Below are positions 1-4,929 of a stretch of DNA of 5,828 nucleotides, piece after piece. This DNA is from Corynebacterium accolens (lineage in GTDB: Bacteria; Actinomycetota; Actinomycetes; Mycobacteriales; Mycobacteriaceae), in assembly GCF_030515985.1 (NCBI RefSeq), contig NZ_CP100376.1, positions 2,351,629 through 2,357,456 of the forward strand, in the 5' to 3' direction. Each line of letters begins with the position of its first letter. Within the stretch, counting starts at the first letter, position 1. Both the position numbers and the translations under genes were made by a program. The notes below the pieces were generated by a model. That model made no database searches and was not told the DNA's origin. It worked only from the letters and a program-made list of their open reading frames with translations.

Positions 1-1149
1 GTCCGGTCTAATGATCCCGATCTGTACAAAGGTGCTCGGAGCGTGTACTACAGCGACCGCATATTGGAAGCTGCTGAGTTTTTAGAACAGGCAGTAGAGG
101 ATCCTGCACAACTTTCTGGCATCGTGCCGCCGAGTCCATCCGATATCGTGCTTGTTGCTCTAGATGCAGTAGAAGAGGTCCTCAAGACTATCCCTAGGGT
201 CAATGATTATGCCCATGCTGTAAGGGATGCCGGCGAAGTCTTGGCGCGGGTAGTTCCCTCCGCGGCGCAGCGAGCTAGTTATTCCGGTAGCGCTTTGGCT
301 GACTGGTTCATACGAATGAACGAGATTCTTTCGGTAGAAGAAATTGACCTTGACCCAGTCTATTTGGCACCTGCTCTCGGGGAAGAGGGCGTGGCCCGCA
401 TCCGCTCGTGGTATGCGGCGGAACAGGGCGGTGGCTACGTGGGGCGTCGGCTAGCGGTGCTTGAAGGCACTGCTGAAGCCGTTCTTCGAACCCATGGTTT
501 GCAGGGAAGTGCGGCTACGCGCTATACGGAGATCATTGCCGGTCTTTGTGACATCCGCCGCTATGATCTTGCCTTTGATTGGTCCGAGAAGGCGGTTAAC
601 GAGTGCGCCGTGGAGGAAACCCGAAATATAGCCTCGGGTTGGGCTGTGCTTGCCAGGGAGTATTTTCCCGAACATTCGGAACGCGTTGCCCGGACAGTAT
701 TCGATACGTACCCGGAGCTGTCGTCCGCTCAGCAACTCTATGCAGTTGCCGCCGACAAGGTGGAAGCTGCGGCGCATATACAACGCTTGTTGGGGAATAA
801 GTCATGGGATTTGGCCATGTTCCAGCACTTGTGCCTTGAAGACCCTGAACTTGCCTGGAGCACCGTCGTTAAGGCGGGAATGGAAGAGTCGATGGCGCAC
901 CGATTTCTTGATGACCTCCCGGCGCAGGTTCTTCCTTTTGTTCGCGACGATGTTGCAACTTACCTAGATTCGACGAGGGTCGGCCGCGACATGGGCATCG
1001 ATCTATTACAAACCATGAGAGAAAAGTCGGCGGAACTGGGAGCGCCCTGGGATACGGATTTCAACACGCTCTTGACAGATCTACGGTGCCGCTACGCAGA
1101 GCGGTATGTCATCTTAAGGCGACTCGACGAGGTTTCCCTTATTTCTTGA
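1..1149 (+). CDS. C-terminal part of a helical-repeat protein, probably SWIM zinc-finger associated (5' end outside window)
   Basis: The reading frame is open from base 1 with no stop upstream of the first possible GTG (43), so the gene very likely starts outside the window and about 382 residues of its C-terminal part are visible. The protein is soluble and almost wholly alpha-helical in appearance, without membrane segments or a signal peptide. Two stretches recall the C-terminal region of SWIM zinc-finger proteins (DUF6880-like): LADWFIRM followed by EIDLDPVYLAPALGEEGVAR, and a TPR-like block RYTEIIAGL...RYDLAFDWSEKAV followed by helices with ERVARTVFDTYPELSSAQQL. The SWIM motif (CxCxnCxH) itself would lie upstream and is not visible. 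No function can be given; SWIM proteins are thought to bind nucleic acid or protein partners. It ends at TGA, with no clear hairpin terminator in the 130 bp before the antitoxin gene. The family call is from memory of family patterns; that it is a real gene is much surer. Confidence 0.7.
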   Translation, partial: VRSNDPDLYKGARSVYYSDRILEAAEFLEQAVEDPAQLSGIVPPSPSDIVLVALDAVEEVLKTIPRVNDYAHAVRDAGEVLARVVPSAAQRASYSGSALADWFIRMNEILSVEEIDLDPVYLAPALGEEGVARIRSWYAAEQGGGYVGRRLAVLEGTAEAVLRTHGLQGSAATRYTEIIAGLCDIRRYDLAFDWSEKAVNECAVEETRNIASGWAVLAREYFPEHSERVARTVFDTYPELSSAQQLYAVAADKVEAAAHIQRLLGNKSWDLAMFQHLCLEDPELAWSTVVKAGMEESMAHRFLDDLPAQVLPFVRDDVATYLDSTRVGRDMGIDLLQTMREKSAELGAPWDTDFNTLLTDLRCRYAERYVILRRLDEVSLIS

Positions 1150-1247
1150 TTCGGCTACCGCTAAAACGCCCAGGCAGTTCCTATTGGCGTGCATGAAGTC
1201 AACGGCACCAGGTGGGGGACTGCAAGGCGCGGACAATGCTCACGGGG

Positions 1248-1285
1248 TGTACAAATCCGTTAACTTGTTGTAAGCGTGTTTACAT
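1248..1285 (+). promoter_or_regulatory. Candidate RelB operator half-sites
   Basis: TGTACA at 1248-1253, TTGTAA at 1268-1273 and, on the other strand, ATGTAA at 1280-1285 resemble the [T/A]TGT[A/C]A hexads bound by E. coli RelB. The last two form an inverted repeat, TGTAA-N6-TTACA, that reaches into the ATG of the antitoxin. RelB proteins repress their own operon through such sites, so autoregulation is a reasonable inference. No convincing -35/-10 pair or ribosome binding site is visible just upstream; a leaderless transcript is possible. Confidence 0.35.
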
Positions 1286-1520
1286 GAGCGAGTCAGTGAT
1301 CAGTTTTCGCGTTGACGCGAAGCAAAAGGAGCACTTAGATGCGCTTGCTTCGCGAACTGGACGGACAGGGGCCTTCTATCTTCGCAAGGCCCTAGATTCC
1401 TACCTAGATGAACTTGAGTATGTGTATGCGCTTGAAGCCGAGGCCGAAGCAGCACGACGCGGAGAATTGGACACAATCTCGCTGCAGGACTTAGCGGACG
1501 AGTGTGGATTGGTCGATTGA
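1284..1520 (+). CDS. relB: RelB-family ribbon-helix-helix antitoxin
   Basis: This 78-residue protein is the likely antitoxin of a type II RelBE-like pair. Its N-terminus has the ribbon-helix-helix pattern: a short strand VISFRVD (residues 5-11), then KQKEHLDALASRTGRTGAFYL and a second helix RKALDSYLDELE, which together form a DNA-binding dimer. The C-terminal half is acidic (EAEAEAARRGELD) and ends with SLQDLADECGL, the typical RelB segment that wraps the toxin. I chose ATG 1284 rather than the in-frame GTG at 1212 because the ribbon-helix-helix strand begins four residues after it and the upstream extension has no family resemblance. No good Shine-Dalgarno is seen. The partner toxin gene overlaps its 3' end but is broken, so this antitoxin may be an orphan that protects against related toxins elsewhere, or simply a decaying gene. 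Confidence 0.8.
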   Translation: MSESVISFRVDAKQKEHLDALASRTGRTGAFYLRKALDSYLDELEYVYALEAEAEAARRGELDTISLQDLADECGLVD

Positions 1521-1738
1521 GATCACCCCGCGTGCGGCGAAGTCGTTCCTGTAGGTCGGACCAAACGGGAGTCAGCTCCGACTGATTTAAACGATGTTGG
1601 TCTTCCGCCTTGCTAACGCGCTTCGCGGTATCAAGAACGGCCTTCCGTAGGGGACTCCAACTACGAGGTGATCACGTTGCCCATCACGCTTGGCTTATTC
1701 GACTAGAGTTATTGAAAGCTATTTTCGACACTCTCGTA
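1504..1738 (+). pseudogene. Broken RelE/ParE-type toxin gene
   Basis: A GTG at 1504, inside the antitoxin's last codons and in another frame, begins VDWSIEITPRAAKSFL. This is a textbook RelE N-terminus (compare the general pattern xWxIeftpxAxKxLxkL) in the expected overlapping place. A TAG stop follows at 1552. Shifting frame gives GRTKRES (from 1554), like the LDRxxRxxI helix; the original frame later reads LANALRGIKNGL (about 1608-1643), like the GKALRG..GLW region; further frame changes give short pieces such as RGDHVAHHAWLIR (about 1662-1700), in the place of the catalytic RVGDYRxxY region. No frame spans the full 80-90 residues of the family. The toxin, an mRNA-cleaving or gyrase-poisoning small protein in this fold, is therefore inactive. 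The 3' boundary is approximate. The N-terminal match is strong; the later pieces are weaker. Confidence 0.65.
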
Positions 1739-1817
1739 GATTAAACATTCTAAATAGGGCTATCTAAGCTGATTGCTATCAATGTTTTAGTATTTGACGT
1801 GATTTGCATGTATTTAC
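1739..1817. other. AT-rich intergenic stretch with a repeated TTGACGT
   Basis: This gap before the Abi promoter is visibly richer in A and T than its left neighbour. It holds AAACATT (1743-1749) and its inverted copy AATGTTT (1781-1787), 31 bp apart, and TTGACGT at 1794-1800, repeated at 1818-1824 where it forms the -35 box. No ORF is seen. Confidence 0.4.
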
Positions 1818-1845
1818 TTGACGTCCAGATGTAAATCTGTATACT
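1818..1845 (+). promoter_or_regulatory. Vegetative (SigA-type) promoter for the leader RNA and Abi gene
   Basis: TTGACG (1818-1823) and TATACT (1840-1845) are separated by 16 bp and differ from the consensus boxes by one base each. Transcription would start near 1851-1853, directly in front of the leader hairpin. This is the best promoter seen in the window. Confidence 0.75.
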
Positions 1846-1850
1846 TATAT

Positions 1851-1906
1851 CTACACACACCACATCCGCTCACAATGAAAATTGTGATGGTGTGGTTTTC
1901 ATTTTT
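1851..1906 (+). ncRNA. Candidate abi-associated structured RNA / leader hairpin
   Basis: The predicted transcript begins with a strong hairpin. The right arm (1881-1894) can pair over all 14 bases with the left arm (1856-1876): CACAC with GTGTG, CATC with GATG and ACAAT with ATTGT, leaving two bulges on the left side (CA at 1861-1862; CGCTC at 1867-1871). The apical loop is GAAA (1877-1880). A U-rich run follows (TTTT at 1896-1899 and TTTTT at 1902-1906), so the element has the shape of an intrinsic terminator. It lies between a good promoter and an Abi_2 gene, where structured abi RNAs have been described in other bacteria. It may be a free small RNA of about 55 nt that restrains the Abi protein, an attenuator that limits Abi expression, or both. 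The fold is read by eye; membership of a known RNA family is inferred. Confidence 0.6.
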
Positions 1907-1908
1907 AT

Positions 1909-1913
1909 GGGGG
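1909..1913 (+). promoter_or_regulatory. Ribosome binding site that sets the Abi start
   Basis: GGGGG lies seven bases before GTG 1921, which fixes this GTG as the start. The site also lies inside a four-codon ATG ORF (1907-1921) whose TAG overlaps the GTG by one base. It directly follows the U-run of the leader hairpin, so read-through of the hairpin is needed for translation. Confidence 0.65.
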
Positions 1914-1920
1914 TAAAATA

Positions 1921-2949
1921 GTGAAAAAATACAACAAGCCCCATTTAACCTTCGAACAACAACTAGCACTCCTAGAGGATCGAAAGCTTGTTATCGAAGA
2001 TCCAGCTAATGCTATCCGCGCCTTAGGAAAAATTGGATATTACCGTCTTTCGGCTTATTGGTATCCTTTCAGGAAGAATAAACCAAAATATCTACGTACA
2101 ACTAAATTCAATTACCGGTACGATGAATTCGAGCCGAATCATTCTTTTGAACAGGCACTCGCTCTTTATGATTTTGATAGCCGTTTACGACTTTTGCTCC
2201 TTGAAGCATTAGGTCAAATCGAAATCCAATTGCGGACTAAGATCGCCTATTTTGCAGGCGAAATAGACGGGTTTATTCACTTACGCCGTTCACTTCTGGA
2301 TAAAAAGGAGTGTGAGCGCGTTCCTCGTCGAAGTAAGCAAGATTCTTACAGCTATTGGCAAGAGAATTATAAGAAACAGCTAAAACGGGCTCGCAGTGAG
2401 GATTTTATCCGTCATCATATGGAGCGCTATGGGGAAGAACTTCCGATTTGGGTAGCGACGGAGATCCTAGATTTTGGTAGCGTGTCTAAGTTATTCGAAT
2501 TCCTGCCAAAAAATGTAAAGAATAGTATTGCTCCCGCATTCGGGACGCTTCAAGGCAATGTGTTAGCTAGTTGGATAAGAAATTTTAACTACACCAGAAA
2601 TATCGCAGCCCATCACTCTCGGTTATGGAATCGCCTCATCGTAACGAGAATTCAGGCACCAAATCGAAGCGTAGTGGATCCGGAAATCTTCCATCTTGCG
2701 GATTCTAGAGACCCTATTGCGTTTAAAAAGATATATCCAACACTCGCTTTAATTGCTTATACGCTTTCCTATCTTGAGCCCCGGGGGAATTGGCGCAATC
2801 GACTAGTCATGCTGCTGGAGCGCTTTCCCAAAATTGATGGGCTTAGCTTGCAAACTATGGGGTTCCCCGACAACTGGGAAAAACTCGGCCTTTGGCGTAC
2901 AGGCTTGGCATTAGTGAATGGGGCTGCAGTTCCTCCATGGTCAGAGTAA
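1921..2949 (+). CDS. Abi_2 family (AbiD/AbiF-type) abortive-infection protein with HEPN motif
   Basis: The 342-residue protein is a full-length member of the Abi_2 family (AbiD, AbiD1, AbiF of lactococci). In order it shows PHLTFEQQLALLEDRKLVI (7-25), the KIGYYRLSAYWYPFR block (37-51), a YDFDSRLRLLLLEAL..IEIQLRT helix pair (83-106), LPIWVATEILDFGSVSKLF (174-192), and WIRNFNYTRNIAAHHSRLWNR (218-238). The last holds the HEPN ribonuclease motif R-x4-H (R226, H231) in the family's usual setting, N-x-x-A-H-H-x-R-L-W-N-R. Such proteins are thought to cut RNA on phage infection and stop growth or kill the cell; the exact target here is unknown. There is no membrane segment. Start GTG 1921 has a strong ribosome binding site. 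It is a single-gene unit behind its own promoter and structured leader. Its base composition is more AT-rich than the flanking genes, consistent with horizontal transfer. The family call is firm; the activity is inferred from the family. Confidence 0.92.
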   Translation: MKKYNKPHLTFEQQLALLEDRKLVIEDPANAIRALGKIGYYRLSAYWYPFRKNKPKYLRTTKFNYRYDEFEPNHSFEQALALYDFDSRLRLLLLEALGQIEIQLRTKIAYFAGEIDGFIHLRRSLLDKKECERVPRRSKQDSYSYWQENYKKQLKRARSEDFIRHHMERYGEELPIWVATEILDFGSVSKLFEFLPKNVKNSIAPAFGTLQGNVLASWIRNFNYTRNIAAHHSRLWNRLIVTRIQAPNRSVVDPEIFHLADSRDPIAFKKIYPTLALIAYTLSYLEPRGNWRNRLVMLLERFPKIDGLSLQTMGFPDNWEKLGLWRTGLALVNGAAVPPWSE

Positions 2950-3140
2950 GCTTTTCTACTGCAATATCGCTCTATATAGGAACGGCTTGAGGTAACTCTG
3001 CTTCTTGCCCGCGTGATTCCTACGGTGGCTGAAAGATCGTCATTACACAGGATGGCCCATAAGAGTTAGAGCATTTCATGGATTAGCAATTCAGTGAATT
3101 TTAGCCAGCACCACCACAACTGACGCGGGCTTGTTTTAGG
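2950..3140. other. Intergenic region without a recognisable gene
   Basis: No frame gives a protein-like ORF and no clear terminator hairpin follows the Abi gene. I see nothing recognisable here. Confidence 0.4.
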
Positions 3141-3206
3141 GACCGGTAAGGCGGTACCAGGTACCGGGGTGGCGGTAGCCGCCCGGTAGCCGGTTTTACC
3201 CCCGCT
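3141..3206. repeat. GC-rich cluster of overlapping palindromes
   Basis: A dense set of short self-complementary units follows one after another: ACCGGT (3142-3147), GGTACC twice (3153-3158, 3160-3165), GGCGG-TAG-CCGCC (3171-3183) and CCGGTAGCCGG (3183-3193). GGTAA (3145-3149) can also pair with TTACC (3196-3200) to close the whole block. It abuts or overlaps the broken left edge of the IS3 remnant. It may be a REP-like element, a recombination-prone site or a complex terminator; I cannot tell which. Confidence 0.45.
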
Positions 3207-3325
3207 TATCGTTTGGACCGTTGACGTTGCTTGAGCTGTTTGCTAAGTCCATCGGGATGGTAAGCCCCGTCGATTTCGAAGCCCAGCTCGCTGATCAAAA
3301 TGGTAATAAGAAGGCCGCTGCTTAA
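3179..3325 (+). pseudogene. C-terminal remnant of an IS3-family OrfB transposase
   Basis: The frame after a TAG at 3176 runs to TAA at 3323-3325 and ends with LELFAKSIGMVSPVDFEAQL and then ADQNGNKKAAA. KSIGMVSPVDFEAQL matches the end of IS3-family OrfB proteins, where (R)HS.LG..SPV.FE closes the integrase (DDE) domain after the catalytic Glu. Upstream residues (FYPRLSFGPLTLL) keep little resemblance, so the frame is already decayed or rearranged there. Nothing of the catalytic core remains. The piece lies on the plus strand, as do the other IS3 pieces further right, and is followed at the expected distance by terminal-repeat-like sequence. Confidence 0.65.
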
Positions 3326-3337
3326 CCCCTAAGCAGC
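3317..3337 (+). terminator. Hairpin across the OrfB stop codon
   Basis: GCTGCTTA (3317-3324) and TAAGCAGC (3330-3337) form a perfect 8-bp stem with loop ACCCC. The stem holds the TAA of the OrfB remnant. There is no U-run behind it, so it may be an IS-borne stop of transcription or translation rather than a classical intrinsic terminator. Confidence 0.4.
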
Positions 3338-3345
3338 TTAACTAC

Positions 3346-3396
3346 GTGTCCACGATTTGCGGGCAACCCTAGTAGGACCACGAAGGGGTCAAGTCC
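3346..3396. repeat. Two IS3 right-end terminal-repeat-like segments in series
   Basis: Segment one, GTGTCCACGATTTGCGGGCAA (3346-3366), and segment two (3372-3396, with CCACGAAGGGGTCAAGTCC) both align with the inverse of the IS3 left end seen at 4184 (GGACCTGACCCCCATTTGGTGGACAC). The second keeps the outer GGGGTCA-GTCC better, the first keeps the inner GTGTCCAC better. Two ends in a row suggest two nested or adjacent insertions. Confidence 0.5.
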
Positions 3397-3479
3397 GTTT
3401 GAGTGGTGTTTCTACCTTTCGATAGAGCATGCAGTGTGATGGTGTCAGGGGCCAGCACGTGCTCGGTGCTTTAACTGGT
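3397..3479. other. Probable 3' non-coding end of the IS256 element
   Basis: The 83 bp between the IS3 right-end-like repeats and the transposase stop codon hold no ORF. The outer IS256 terminal repeat should lie here, but its partner is lost with the 5' half, so I cannot prove its limits. Confidence 0.4.
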
Positions 3480-4183
3480 TCATGCGACCTCCTTGGTGGT
3501 GTCAGCGTCTATGACGTTGGCGGTAATCAATGCTTTGGTCTGTTCCAGGCTGGTTAGTGGCATGTAGCGGTTTTGCTGGATCCAGTCATCGTGTTGTTCT
3601 GTTAGGACAGCACCAACAAGGCGCACGACAGCGTCACGATTGGGGAAGATGCCTACAACATCCGTACGTCTGCGGATTTCACGATTGAGCCGTTCAGTAG
3701 GGTTATTCGACCAGACTTTCTTCCAGACGGATTTCGGGGCGTTGGTAAAAGCTAAGAGCTCGTCGAGGGCTTCTTCCAGGTAGCTGGCAACGTGGGGGAA
3801 TTTATCTTCACAAAACGCTACGACCTCACGTGCTTGGGACCACACCGATTCCGAGTCTGGTTGCTGGAATATCGTATGAAACATCGCCGATAGGGTTGGC
3901 CACTGGGTCTTGGCAACCATCGAAGACAGGTTTTTAGAAAAGTGCGTTCGACACCGCTGCCAGGACGCATTCGGCAACACGTCACTAATCGCATGCTGGA
4001 TTCCTAGATGCGCGTCACTGGTGACAAGATAGACCTCATTAAGTCCGCGAGCTTTAAGATCCCTAAAGAACCCAGTCCACGACGCCACAGACTCAGATGT
4101 AGCAACCTGCATGCCCAATAGCTCACGATAGCCTTCGGCATTAACCCCGGTAGCCACGAGGACGGAAGCTTTGACCACGCGTC
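3480..4183 (-). pseudogene. IS256-family (mutator-type) transposase, 5'-truncated
   Basis: About 234 codons remain of a protein usually 400-430 residues long. Counting from the first in-frame GTG (4178): the ATGVNAEGYRELLG strand (9-22), the second catalytic Asp in LVTSDAHLGI (D55), the C-x2-H pair in WQRCRTHF (C76, H79), and the catalytic Glu in SNNPTERLNREIRRR (E162) are all there. The first catalytic Asp and the N-terminal DNA-binding part are missing. The frame stays open up to 4183 (R-R-V-V-K-A), exactly where the IS3 left end begins at 4184, so an IS3 insertion with loss of the rest, or an IS3-driven deletion, cut it. It cannot code for an active transposase. The product call is firm from the DDE-type motifs; I give no IS name because I cannot compare with reference elements. 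Confidence 0.88.
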
Positions 4184-4220
4184 GGACCTGACCCCCATTT
4201 GGTGGACACCTGATATCCAG

Positions 4221-4235
4221 CCCAGTCGAGCTGGG
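4221..4235 (+). promoter_or_regulatory. Conserved hairpin in the IS3 leader
   Basis: CCCAG-TCGAG-CTGGG (4221-4235) lies between the left terminal repeat and orfA. The same hairpin is kept in unit two (4597-4611, loop TCGGG), and a comparable one occurs in the mini-IS (CCAGC-ATCTC-GCTGG, 5411-5425). It may block outside transcription from reaching the transposase start, as leader hairpins do in other IS. Confidence 0.4.
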
Positions 4236-4255
4236 AAGAAAGGTAATCTACCACC

Positions 4256-4540
4256 ATGTCCAGGCACTCCGAACAGTTCAAACGCGATGCCGTGGCCCTC
4301 TATGAGAACAATGAGGACCTCTCGCTGAACAAAGCATCAGCAGAGCTCGGTATCAATCGAGCCTCGCTGCATTCTTGGGTCACCAAGTACGGCACCGGAA
4401 AACGTGCCCGCATTAAAGCTGTGCATGATAAAGCCCAAGCGGCGAATGATTCCGAACGAATCCGCCAGCTGGAAAAGGAAGTCTCTAAGCTGCGCGAAGA
4501 ACGCGATATCCTGCGTAAGGCCGCGAAATATTTTGCTTAA
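4256..4540 (+). CDS. IS3-family transposase OrfA (intact)
   Basis: OrfA is the DNA-binding subunit of the IS3 transposase; fused to OrfB by frameshifting it would bind the IS ends. The 94 residues have the usual length. The N-terminus SEQFKRDAVALYENN opens the HTH_Tnp_1 domain, with the helix-turn-helix at LSLNKASAELGINRASLHSWV (22-42). A leucine-zipper coiled coil (about 66-90, IRQLEKEVSKLREERDIL) follows, and the protein ends RKAAKYFA. Start ATG 4256 is set by the conserved MSRHSEQFKRDAV beginning; AAAGG about 12 bases upstream is only a weak ribosome binding site. Its own orfB is lost: 19 bases after the stop the second terminal repeat begins. The protein can be made but has no catalytic partner in cis. 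It might bind ends of related IS elements and act as a repressor. Confidence 0.92.
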   Translation: MSRHSEQFKRDAVALYENNEDLSLNKASAELGINRASLHSWVTKYGTGKRARIKAVHDKAQAANDSERIRQLEKEVSKLREERDILRKAAKYFA

Positions 4541-4631
4541 AGCAGACTCACTGGTGATCGGACCTGACCCCTGTTTGGTGGACACCTGATATCCAGCCCA
4601 GTCGGGCTGGGAAGAAAGGTAATCTACCACC

Positions 4632-4916
4632 ATGTCCAGGTACTGAGAACAGTTCAAACGCGATGCCGTGGCCCTCTATGAGAACAATGAGGACCTCTCG
4701 CTGAACAAAGCATCAGCCCAGCTCGGTATCAATCGAGCCTCGCTGCATTCTTGGGTCAAAAAGTACGGCACCGGAAAACGTGCCCGCATTAAAGCTGTGC
4801 ATGATAAAGCCCAAGCGGCGAATGATTCTGCGCGAATCCGCCAGCTGGAAAAGGAAGTCTCTAAGCTGCGCGAAGAACGCGATATCCTGCGTAAGGCCGC
4901 GAAATATTTTGCTTAA
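4632..4916 (+). pseudogene. IS3-family OrfA, second copy, stop at codon 5
   Basis: This is the twin of the upstream orfA. Its ATG (4632) reads M-S-R-Y and then TGA (4644-4646), where the intact copy has CACTCC. Residues after the stop are nearly the same, with changes E to Q (in SAEL/SAQL), T to K (WVTK/WVKK) and E to A (DSER/DSAR). A GTG at 4668 could restart translation and give 82 residues with the helix-turn-helix and zipper whole, but no ribosome binding site is evident there. It is this copy, not the intact one, that is joined to the remaining orfB. Unless restart or read-through occurs, no OrfAB fusion can be made. Confidence 0.85.
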
Positions 4917-4929
4917 AGCAGACTCACTG

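Noticed and set aside
451..967. Several ORFs of 65-110 codons on both strands inside the first gene
   Set aside because: They are shadows of the long plus-strand frame, have no ribosome binding sites and no family resemblance.
1212..1283. Upstream GTG start for the antitoxin (102 residues)
   Set aside because: The extra 24 residues are unlike any RelB and the ribbon-helix-helix domain starts right after ATG 1284.
1856..1894. CRISPR repeat or Cas13-like array beside the HEPN protein
   Set aside because: There is a single hairpin without repeated units or spacers; a solitary structured RNA fits better.
3209..3312. Minus-strand reading frame with an ELGFEIDGAYHPDGLSKQL-like stretch
   Set aside because: It is antisense to the IS3 OrfB tail, which has real family resemblance (SPVDFEAQL), and has no start or ribosome binding site.
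4004..4267. Minus-strand ORF of 87 codons across the IS256/IS3 junction
   Set aside because: It is a frame shadow of the IS256 transposase that runs over the junction; no motif.
4404..4589. Frame-shifted ORF inside the first orfA ending in GPDPCLVDT
   Set aside because: It is the orfB phase read backwards over orfA and then into the second terminal repeat; only a few true OrfB residues are present.
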